From: SYOC01 sp035575235
GTDB taxonomy: Bacteria > Desulfobacterota > Binatia > Bin18
Assembly: GCA_035575235.1 (NCBI GenBank)
Contig: DATLYA010000132.1
Coordinates: 1-20,924, forward strand
Length of the DNA: 20,924 nucleotides
Reading direction: 5' to 3'
The notes under the pieces are model-generated. The model searched no databases and was not told the DNA's origin. It worked only from the letters and a program-made list of their open reading frames with translations. The position numbers and the translations under genes are program-made. The first letter of the stretch is position 1, and every line of letters begins with the position of its first letter. Of this stretch, positions 14,325 to 20,924 are shown one piece after another.

Positions 14325-17300
14325 ATGGAGAGTTTCATGCTTAACTATAGCCTTTGTCACCGGTCGCTTCTCTTCTTTCTCTTCATGTTTTCCTGTCTTG
14401 CAACGGGAGTATTTGCCCAGGTGAGCGTGCTCACGCAACATAACGATAACGCCCGAACCGGCGCCAATCTCAATGAGACGATTCTCAACGTATCGAATGT
14501 CACGGTTAATCAGTTTGGCAAGCTGTTCTCTCGGGCGGTCGATGGGCAGATCTACGCCCAACCGCTGTATGTCCCGAACGTAACCATTCCCAATAAAGGA
14601 GTTCATAATGTCGTCTACGTCGCTACGATGAACAACAGCGTCTATGCTTTTGACGCAGACGACCCAAACGCTTCCGCTCCTTTGTGGACGCGCAATTTCG
14701 GACCACCAGTTCCGAATCAAGATACGGGCGAACTTGTAGATATTCAACCAATCATAGGCATTACCAGTACGCCAGTTATCGACATCTCCACCAAGACGCT
14801 CTATTGCGTAGCGAAAACCAAGGAAAACAATTCGTATTTTAACCGACTTCACGCCCTGGATATCACTACCGGCCAGGAGAAAACTGGAAGTCCTGTGGTA
14901 ATTACCGCCACTATTCCAGGAACTGGAGATGGGAGTGTAGGCGGAACAATCACTTTTAATCAGCTCCGCCAACTGAACCGTCCTAGTCTGCTTCTGCTGA
15001 ATGGTGTGGTCTACATCGCTTTTGGATCCCATGGAGATCAAGACCCCTATCACGGCTGGGTTTTCGGCTACGATGCCGCCACGTTGCAGCAGCGTGCGGT
15101 CTTCAACACTTCACCGACAGGTTCCAGAACCTCTATCTGGCAATCGGGACAAGGATTGGCAGCGGATGCCAATGGAAACATTTACTTCATGACGGCTAAT
15201 GGAAGCTTTGATGTTAACGTTGGCGGCAAAAACATGGGCTCATGCTTTGTGAAGCTGAGCACTCCAACTCTGCAACTCCTTGATTGGTTCGCGCCGTACA
15301 ATGAGGATATTCTTAATGTCGGGAATCATGACCTTGGGTCAGCCGGACCTCTCTTAATTCCCGGGACCAATATGCTAATTGGCGGAGGCAAAGAAGGAGT
15401 CCTGTATCTTTTAGACCGAAATAATATGGGGCACTTCAGGGCTGGGGATAACAACCAGATTCTCCAGAGTTTCCAGGCGACCGCGGCGACGAGCTTTGAT
15501 AATGGCCATCTGCATGGCTCGCCGGTCTACTGGAACAGCCCTAATTGGGGTCCCCTGATCTATCTGTGGGCAGAGACGGATAGACTCAAAGCTTACCAAC
15601 AAATGGGGAACGGTCTTTTTAACACTACTCCAGTTGCTGTCGGCCCCACGGTCGTTCCGGATGGCATGCCGGGCGCGATGCTGTCAATTTCTGCAAATGG
15701 AAGCAGTCCCGGGAGCGGGATCGTTTGGGCATCCCATCCATTTTCGGGCGACGCTAACCTTGCGACCGTGCCAGGGATCCTGCAGGCCTTTGATGCTTCG
15801 AACGTTGCCGTTGAGCTATGGAACAGCAAACAGAATGCGGCCAGGGATGATCTTGGCAATTTCGCGAAGTACGTTCCTCCAACGATTGCCAATGGCAAAG
15901 TGTATCTCGCCACCTTCTCGAACCAGTTGGTGGTGTATGGGCTGAACCCTCCAGGTCCTCCTCCATTAATTTCGAATGGACAGCCCACGGGTGTGTTGCC
16001 GTTGGGCACAACCCAGACGATGTTGAGTCTCACCACCGATAAGAATGCAACGTGTCGGTACGCAACGACACCCGGCGTCTCGTATGATTTGATGGCGAAT
16101 ATTTTCTCGACAACAGGCGGAACCTCGCATTCAACGATTGTAACCGGGCTGACAGACGGACAGGTGTACAACTACTACTGTCGGTGCAGCGATACGGCAG
16201 GCAATGCCAATACCAGCGATTATGTGATTTCCTTTGGTGTAGGAACGCCTCCACAAAAAAGTGGTCTTGTCGCGGCGTATGCGTTTAATGAAGGGGCAGG
16301 GGGCACGACGGCGGATGCCTCAGGGAACGGCAATACCGGAACCCTCACTGGTCCTGCCTGGGCGGCGCAAGGGAAGTATGGGAGTGCGCTGTCTTTCAAC
16401 GGGGCCAGTTTCGTAACGGTGAATGATTCTCCAACACTAGATCTGACCAACGGCATGACTCTGGAGGCCTGGGTGTATCCAACGGTGACTCCGACGAACT
16501 GGAGCACGGCGGTCATGAAGGAGCAACCTGGGGGGTTAGTGTACACGCTCTATGCCGGTGCCCCGACGACTCGCCCGAATGTCTATATTTTTACTTCAGG
16601 CGAGCAGGGGGTGGCGGGACCGGCGGCATTGCCACTCAACACGTGGTCGCATCTGGCTGGAACGTATGATGGCGTGACCCTGCGACTGTACGTCAATGGG
16701 ACGCAGGTAGCTAGCCAGGGAGTCTCTGGCAATCTGGTCACCTCTAGCGGGGCCGTGCGCATTGGCGGCAATAGTGTCTGGGGGGAATATTTCCAGGGAC
16801 TGATCGACGAGGTGCGGATCTACAATCGCGCCTTGACTGGTAGTGAGATTCAGGGCGACATGAACACGCCGATTGGGGAAGCGCGAGATACGACGCCTCC
16901 GGTGCTCTCAAATGGGCAGCCGAGCGGCACGCTGGCGGCAGGGACAACCCAGACAACCCTGTCGCTCACGACCGATGAGAATGCGACGTGCAAATACGCC
17001 ACAACCGCAGGCACCCCCTATGCGTCAATGCCCACTGTCTTCTCGACGACAGGTGGAACCTCGCATTCAACTACAGTTAACGGGTTGAGCGGCGGACAGA
17101 CATACAATTACTATTGTCGGTGCAGCGATGCGTTGGGAAACGTCAATGGGAGCGACTATGTAATCACATTCTCAGTGGCCGCGACGCCCGCCGCTGCCCC
17201 GACTGTCAGTAGTGTGTCACCTGCCTCGGGGCCGACAAGTGGAGGGACGAGTGTCACGATTGCAGGGACGAACTTCGCTACGGGAGCCAGTGTGAGTTTT

Positions 17301-18056
17301 GGCGGGACGGCGGCGACCACTGTGAGTGTGGTGAGCGCCACTTCAATAACTGCCACCACGCCGGCGCATGCGGCTGGTGTGGTCAGTGTGGTCGTGACCA
17401 ACCCTGATGGGCAGAGCGGCACGCTGACTAACGGCTTTACCTACACGACCACAACTCAAACTATCAGTTTCGTGCAGGTCGCCGCAGCCACACCCCAGTC
17501 ACCGACAGGCACTGTGGTGGTGACGTATCCCAGCGCCCAGACGGCGGGGGATTTGAATATCGTAGTGGTGGGCTGGAACGACACGGCGGCAACCGTGCAG
17601 TCGGTACGGGACAGTGCGGGAAACACTTACAGCCTGGCGATCGGGCCGACCAGTGGGACGGGGTTACGCCAATCCATTTACTACGCAAAGAACATTGTGG
17701 GTGGCGGCAACACGGTGACGGTGACCTTCAGTCAGCCGGCTGTATACCCGGACATTCGCATCTTGGAGTACCGGGGAGTAACCACCCTGGATGTCACAGC
17801 GGGAGCAAGCGGTAGGGGGGCTGCGGCTAGTAGCGGATCGGCTACGACTACGGCGGCGAATGAACTGATCTTTGGAGCTAATACGGTAGCGACAAGTACG
17901 ACGGGGCCTGGAACAGGGTTTACGTCGCGGATTATAACTGTGCCTGACGGTGACATTGCCGAAGACCGGATTGTCACTACGACGGGCTCCTACAGCGCCA
18001 CTGCCCCGCTCCAAGGGAATAACTATTGGGTCATGCAGATGGCGACGTTCAAGTGA
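14325..18056 (+). CDS. Large secreted mosaic protein (propeller-like, repeat, LamG, repeat, IPT/TIG)
   Basis: A 1243-residue protein with a signal peptide (hydrophobic LLFFLFMFSCLATGVFA, cleavage probably after Ala31). Domains: ~32-545, a PQQ-like beta-propeller region (YVATMNNSVYAFDADDP, YLLDRNNMGHF); ~550-638, a repeat unit with CRYATT and YYCRCSD; ~645-844, a LamG/concanavalin-like domain (GLVAAYAFNEGAGGTTAD, LDLTNGMTLEAWVYP, LIDEVRIYNRAL); ~862-950, a second copy of the repeat; ~957-1043, an IPT/TIG domain (VSSVSPASGPTSGGTSVTI); ~1044-1243, an unassigned Ser/Thr/Gly-rich beta domain. Such architecture suggests a cell-surface or released protein binding glycans. No catalytic residues, PEP-CTERM motif or other sorting tail is visible. 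It ends MQMATFK. AGGAA at 14315 supports the ATG at 14325. A second ATG at 14337 is also possible. No homologue with known function is recognised. Confidence 0.88.
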   Translation: MESFMLNYSLCHRSLLFFLFMFSCLATGVFAQVSVLTQHNDNARTGANLNETILNVSNVTVNQFGKLFSRAVDGQIYAQPLYVPNVTIPNKGVHNVVYVATMNNSVYAFDADDPNASAPLWTRNFGPPVPNQDTGELVDIQPIIGITSTPVIDISTKTLYCVAKTKENNSYFNRLHALDITTGQEKTGSPVVITATIPGTGDGSVGGTITFNQLRQLNRPSLLLLNGVVYIAFGSHGDQDPYHGWVFGYDAATLQQRAVFNTSPTGSRTSIWQSGQGLAADANGNIYFMTANGSFDVNVGGKNMGSCFVKLSTPTLQLLDWFAPYNEDILNVGNHDLGSAGPLLIPGTNMLIGGGKEGVLYLLDRNNMGHFRAGDNNQILQSFQATAATSFDNGHLHGSPVYWNSPNWGPLIYLWAETDRLKAYQQMGNGLFNTTPVAVGPTVVPDGMPGAMLSISANGSSPGSGIVWASHPFSGDANLATVPGILQAFDASNVAVELWNSKQNAARDDLGNFAKYVPPTIANGKVYLATFSNQLVVYGLNPPGPPPLISNGQPTGVLPLGTTQTMLSLTTDKNATCRYATTPGVSYDLMANIFSTTGGTSHSTIVTGLTDGQVYNYYCRCSDTAGNANTSDYVISFGVGTPPQKSGLVAAYAFNEGAGGTTADASGNGNTGTLTGPAWAAQGKYGSALSFNGASFVTVNDSPTLDLTNGMTLEAWVYPTVTPTNWSTAVMKEQPGGLVYTLYAGAPTTRPNVYIFTSGEQGVAGPAALPLNTWSHLAGTYDGVTLRLYVNGTQVASQGVSGNLVTSSGAVRIGGNSVWGEYFQGLIDEVRIYNRALTGSEIQGDMNTPIGEARDTTPPVLSNGQPSGTLAAGTTQTTLSLTTDENATCKYATTAGTPYASMPTVFSTTGGTSHSTTVNGLSGGQTYNYYCRCSDALGNVNGSDYVITFSVAATPAAAPTVSSVSPASGPTSGGTSVTIAGTNFATGASVSFGGTAATTVSVVSATSITATTPAHAAGVVSVVVTNPDGQSGTLTNGFTYTTTTQTISFVQVAAATPQSPTGTVVVTYPSAQTAGDLNIVVVGWNDTAATVQSVRDSAGNTYSLAIGPTSGTGLRQSIYYAKNIVGGGNTVTVTFSQPAVYPDIRILEYRGVTTLDVTAGASGRGAAASSGSATTTAANELIFGANTVATSTTGPGTGFTSRIITVPDGDIAEDRIVTTTGSYSATAPLQGNNYWVMQMATFK
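15975..16238 (+). repeat. Internal 264-bp repeat of the mosaic gene, copy 1
   Basis: This stretch aligns without any insertion or deletion to 16911-17174, exactly 936 bases downstream. The strongest match is TTCTCGAC-ACAGG-GGAACC followed by TCGCATTCAAC, and later TGTCGGTGCAGCGAT. Each copy encodes 88 residues starting NGQP, with three cysteines (one in C[RK]YATT, two in YYCRCSD). The two copies flank the LamG-like domain. Confidence 0.8.
16911..17174 (+). repeat. Internal 264-bp repeat of the mosaic gene, copy 2
   Basis: Second copy of the unit at 15975-16238, encoding NGQPSGTLAAGTTQTTLSL and continuing through CKYATT and YYCRCSD to DYVITF. It joins the LamG-like domain to the IPT/TIG domain. 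Conservation of the three cysteines suggests a folded, possibly disulphide-stabilised module. Confidence 0.8.
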
Positions 18057-18179
18057 TCCTGCGATCCGTGGGTCGGGCGTCCGCGGTTCTGCATGATCTC
18101 TGACCGTTTATGCAAAAGGCTCCGTAAAATCCGCGCTGACTGACTTCTCGGGGGTGATATTGAAAGCACCGCTCAGCTT

Positions 18180-19388
18180 ATGAAATACGCGAATCTACCG
18201 ATACTAATGTTCGCTAGCGTATACTTTACTGTTGGTTGGCGCCTGACCATTAACGTTTCTGCTGTGGAAGACAATATCGTCAAAGCGGCTGTTTCCGCTA
18301 GTGCTCTTTCGTCTCCTCTCCAACAGGCAGGGGAGCAGAGTGAAAAAGCAATTGTTGCTCAAAAACAGCTGGCGCGTTTGAATGTGCCCTATACAGAAGA
18401 AGCTTTCGTCTCAAGTGCTGCTCGAGGAGATGTCCGCACTATAGCACTGTTTTTGGACTCAGGCCTAAGTCCGAATGCGAGAAATCAAGATGGCTTTACA
18501 GCGTTAATGTGGGCGGCGGGGCAGGGGCATCTAGCAGTTGTCGAGATGCTGCTAGCCAAGGGGGCGGAGATCAACGCTGCTAGCAAAGATGGAACGACGG
18601 CGCTGATGACTGCCAGTAGCCAGGGTCATATACAGATTGCGAAACTACTTATCGCCAAAGGAGCAGCGGTAGATGCGCGACGGGCGGATGGTTGGACCCC
18701 GCTCATCTGGTCGGCTGCCGAAGGGCGTGATGAGAGCGTAAAACTGCTGCTGTCCAGCGATGCAGAGATCAATACTACTGATTCTCATGGCGTCAGTCCC
18801 TTAATTTATGCGGCTGCTAATATTACAGAGGAAGACCCGACCGGGAAAACACTTCCCGTCGTGAAGACTCTTCTAGCTAATGGCGCCATAGTTGATCAGA
18901 GGGCTGCAGACGGCTCAACTGCCCTCATGTGGGCGGCCAAGAAAGGAGAGGAGTCTGTCCTTCAAGTACTGCTGTCTAAAGGGGCTGATGTCAACTCAGT
19001 GGATAAGGAAGGAAAAACACCTTTAATGTATGCCGCTGCCGGAGAAGCGGCTCCCTCAATTGCGGAAGCCCTAATCGCAAAGGGGGCGGACGTCAATGCC
19101 AGGGACAAGAACGGCGTCACTGCTCTTCTCATCGCTGCGCGTCGTCGCAAACCTGGAATGGTGCAAACCCTGCTTGCAAAAGGCGCAGATCCTGACGCCA
19201 GCGACAATTACGGGACGACCGCGCTGATGACGGCGGTGAAAATGAGTAGGGTGGACAATCTCAAAGCGCTGCTCGATGGCGGCGCCAGGAGAGAGCTGAA
19301 AGACAACACCGGCAGGACCGCCTCAGATCTCGCAAAGGCAAATCACCAGGACAACATTCTGTCTATCCTGAAAGAGGTGCGAAGATAG
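18180..19388 (+). CDS. Exported ankyrin-repeat protein
   Basis: A 402-residue protein with a hydrophobic N-terminus (LPILMFASVYFTVGW, ~6-20) that looks like a signal peptide or anchor, a ~45-residue helical linker, and then about nine to ten ankyrin repeats of ~33 residues from ~72 to the end. Repeats show the usual DGxTALMxAAxxGHxxVVxxLL pattern, for example DGFTALMWAAGQGHLAVVE, and the turn KGADVNA[RS]D. One repeat (~204-243) carries a seven-residue insertion (NITEEDPTGK region). Ankyrin repeats bind proteins. The partner cannot be read. Placement outside the cytoplasm is inferred from the N-terminus. The ATG at 18180 lacks a clear ribosome-binding site. The neighbouring mosaic protein is also exported, but the 123-base gap shows no link between them. 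Confidence 0.88.
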   Translation: MKYANLPILMFASVYFTVGWRLTINVSAVEDNIVKAAVSASALSSPLQQAGEQSEKAIVAQKQLARLNVPYTEEAFVSSAARGDVRTIALFLDSGLSPNARNQDGFTALMWAAGQGHLAVVEMLLAKGAEINAASKDGTTALMTASSQGHIQIAKLLIAKGAAVDARRADGWTPLIWSAAEGRDESVKLLLSSDAEINTTDSHGVSPLIYAAANITEEDPTGKTLPVVKTLLANGAIVDQRAADGSTALMWAAKKGEESVLQVLLSKGADVNSVDKEGKTPLMYAAAGEAAPSIAEALIAKGADVNARDKNGVTALLIAARRRKPGMVQTLLAKGADPDASDNYGTTALMTAVKMSRVDNLKALLDGGARRELKDNTGRTASDLAKANHQDNILSILKEVRR

Positions 19389-19478
19389 AGTCTCCTGGCG
19401 CCTCGCCGAATTGTATTCTCTTATTGCCCATCAATTCTCAGTTTGAGCAGTTCTTGTCCTTCAGGAGCAGCATTGAAC

Positions 19479-20708
19479 ATGGATTCCTGTCGTTTCTGTC
19501 AGACTCCCCTCCGCCACACCTTTGTCGATCTGGGCATGTCGCCGCTCTGTGAGAGCTACGTCAGCAGGGAACAGCTCAACCAGATGGAGCCGTTCTATCC
19601 TCTGCATGTCTACGTTTGTGACCAGTGCTTTCTCGTCCAGCTGCTGGAATATGTGAGCCCGGAACATATTTACAGCGAATATGCTTATTTTTCCTCGTAC
19701 TCCGATTCATGGTTACAGCATGTTAAAGCCTACACCGCCATGGTGATCGAGCGATTTCATCTGAATCCCCAGAGCTATGTGGTGGAGATCGCGAGCAACG
19801 ATGGCTATCTGCTGCAGTACTTTGTTGCCAGGCACATTCCCGTACTTGGAATTGAACCAGCGGCCAACGTCGCTGAGGCGGCAAAGATGAAGGGGATTCC
19901 TTCGGTAGTGAAATTCTTCGGAGAGAAGACGGCGCAAGAGTTGAGGGCGAACGGGCGTCAGGCGGATCTCTTAATCGGGAACAATGTGTTAGCCCATGTG
20001 CCCGATATCAATGATTTTGTGAAAGGCATGAAGATTCTCCTCAAGCCGCGAGGAGTCATTACCATGGAATTTCCGCATCTCATGCGTCTGATGGAGGAGA
20101 ACCAGTTTGATACGATTTACCACGAACACTTTTCCTACCTCTCGTTTCTGACGGTCAACAGGATTTTCTCGACGCATGGCTTAACCCTCTTTGACGTTGA
20201 AGAAATCCCGACGCACGGCGGCTCCTTACGGATTTATGCCCGACATAGGGAAAATGGGACACAGCCGATCGGGGCCAGGGTAGGAGAACTGTTGGCAAGA
20301 GAGGAGAGGGCGGGATTTTCCTGCCTTGAGCGGTATGGCTCGTTTACCGAACAAGTGAAAGAAACAAAGCGTAAGCTACTGGATTTTTTGATCACTGCCA
20401 AGCGGCAGGGAAAATCGGTTGCGGGCTATGGCGCGCCGGGCAAAGGCAATACGCTGCTGAACTATTGCGGCATCCGTACCGATTTTCTTGACTATGTTGT
20501 CGATAGAAACCCCTATAAACAGGGGAAATTCCTGCCCGGGACGCATATCCCCATTTATCCTCCTGAGAAGATTAGAGAGACCAAGCCAGACTATGTCTTG
20601 ATTTTGCCCTGGAACCTCAAAAACGAGGTGATGGAGCAGATCTCTTATGTCCGGGGGTGGGGCGGACGGTTTGTGGTGCCGATTCCTGAGGTTCAGGTCT
20701 ATCTATGA
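19479..20708 (+). CDS. SAM-dependent sugar C-methyltransferase (NovU/TylCIII-like)
   Basis: Predicted cytoplasmic methyltransferase that methylates a carbon of an NDP-4-keto-deoxysugar. The 409-residue protein has the three-part layout of the family: an N-terminal zinc-binding domain with Cys4-x2-Cys7 and Cys47-x2-Cys50 (CRFC, CDQC), a central Rossmann SAM-binding domain (VVEIASNDGYLLQYF ~101-115, GIEPAANV ~124-131, LIGNNVLAHVPD ~165-176), the active-site block YHEHFSYLS (~214-222), and a C-terminal domain with GYGAPGKGNTLL. I chose the ATG at 19479, which follows AGGAG (19463-19467). The frame is open to a TTG at 19443, upstream of that site, and a TTG at 19473 is also possible. The stop overlaps the ATG of the epimerase-like gene (ATGA), implying a coupled deoxysugar pathway. 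Confidence 0.9.
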   Translation: MDSCRFCQTPLRHTFVDLGMSPLCESYVSREQLNQMEPFYPLHVYVCDQCFLVQLLEYVSPEHIYSEYAYFSSYSDSWLQHVKAYTAMVIERFHLNPQSYVVEIASNDGYLLQYFVARHIPVLGIEPAANVAEAAKMKGIPSVVKFFGEKTAQELRANGRQADLLIGNNVLAHVPDINDFVKGMKILLKPRGVITMEFPHLMRLMEENQFDTIYHEHFSYLSFLTVNRIFSTHGLTLFDVEEIPTHGGSLRIYARHRENGTQPIGARVGELLAREERAGFSCLERYGSFTEQVKETKRKLLDFLITAKRQGKSVAGYGAPGKGNTLLNYCGIRTDFLDYVVDRNPYKQGKFLPGTHIPIYPPEKIRETKPDYVLILPWNLKNEVMEQISYVRGWGGRFVVPIPEVQVYL

Positions 20709-20924
20709 TCTTCACTGAAACTAAACTTAAAGGTGTATTCATTATTGAACCAGAGCGCCTTGAAGATGAACGTGGGTTCTTTGCTCGAACCTGGTGTCAA
20801 AGAGAGTTTGCCGCATATGGACTCAACCCGCGCCTGGTGCAGATGAGCATTGTATTCAGCAAAAAAAAGGGAACCTTGCGCGGCATGCACTATCAGGCGG
20901 CTCCGCATGAAGAAGTAAAAATTG
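20705..20924 (+). CDS. rfbC: RmlC-like dTDP-4-dehydrorhamnose 3,5-epimerase, N-terminal part (3' truncated by window)
   Basis: The first 73 residues of a cupin-fold sugar epimerase that would act on dTDP-4-keto-6-deoxyglucose or a related NDP-sugar. It starts MIFTETKLKGVFIIEPERLE and continues DERGFFARTWCQREFAAYGL, then SIVFSKKKGTLRGMHYQ, which is the RmlC signature with the catalytic His in RGMHYQ, and HEEVKI. The ATG overlaps the methyltransferase stop. The gene runs past the window, so later active-site residues cannot be checked. Sequence-related epimerases with other sugar substrates exist, so the product is not fixed as rhamnose. Confidence 0.88.
   Translation, partial: MIFTETKLKGVFIIEPERLEDERGFFARTWCQREFAAYGLNPRLVQMSIVFSKKKGTLRGMHYQAAPHEEVKI

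Noticed and set aside
14274..15053. 259-residue minus-strand ORF
   Set aside because: It is antisense to the well-supported secreted mosaic protein and shows no domain pattern.
15593..16171. 192-residue minus-strand ORF
   Set aside because: It is antisense to the repeat-rich part of the mosaic protein, and its composition only mirrors the codon use of the + strand.
15975..17174. CRISPR-like or mobile-element interpretation of the repeated segments
   Set aside because: There are only two long in-frame copies inside one coding region, without spacers or terminal repeats. They encode protein modules.

Overview
This window comes from a Gram-negative-type bacterium, most likely uncultured. I cannot name a phylum with confidence. 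Two intergenic repeats with the 'TGTCATTCTGAGCGCAGCGAA' / 'TGTCATTGCGAGCGCAGCGA' core, plus a C-run/G-run palindrome, are of a kind I associate with Nitrospirota-, Methylomirabilota- and deltaproteobacterial-like genomes. Every gene I accept is on the + strand.

Left part (1-5474): an exopolysaccharide locus of the XrtA/PEP-CTERM-associated type. It holds the C-terminal end of a Wzz-like chain-length determinant, a CpsD-like tyrosine autokinase with a C-terminal tyrosine cluster, a polyprenyl glycosylphosphotransferase that starts glycan assembly, a NodB/DUF3473 polysaccharide deacetylase and a UDP-GlcNAc 2-epimerase. A FemAB/GNAT-like protein of the same system lies further right (13114-14229). 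No exosortase and no PEP-CTERM sorting tail are visible here.

Middle part (5495-13117): a complete class II lasso-peptide (RiPP) cluster set inside the exopolysaccharide locus. Its order is B1 (RRE/PqqD-like), B2 (leader peptidase), C (Asn-synthetase-like macrolactam synthetase with Cys2 replaced by Ser), two tandem precursor genes A1 and A2, an HPr-kinase-like tailoring kinase K, an ABC exporter D and a PF14907-type nucleotidyltransferase N. Neither precursor would be found by a standard ORF caller with a high length cut-off. Both carry the exact leader pattern Y-x2-P-x-L-x3-G-x5-T-x. Both predict an Ala1-Asp9 macrolactam ring followed by a shared II[YW]GSFSF block and then an unrelated 15-16-residue tail. 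Neither ends in Ser, the residue phosphorylated by the characterised lasso kinases. The working model is that B1 binds the leader, B2 cuts after Thr-Gln, C closes the ring, K (and perhaps N) modifies the peptide, and D exports it.

Right part (14325-20924): a large secreted mosaic protein (beta-propeller-like N-terminus, a Cys-containing repeat, a LamG-like domain, a second copy of the repeat, an IPT/TIG domain and an unknown C-terminal domain), an exported ankyrin-repeat protein, a sugar C-methyltransferase, and the start of an RmlC-like dTDP-sugar 3,5-epimerase cut by the window edge. The last two mark the beginning of a deoxysugar module.
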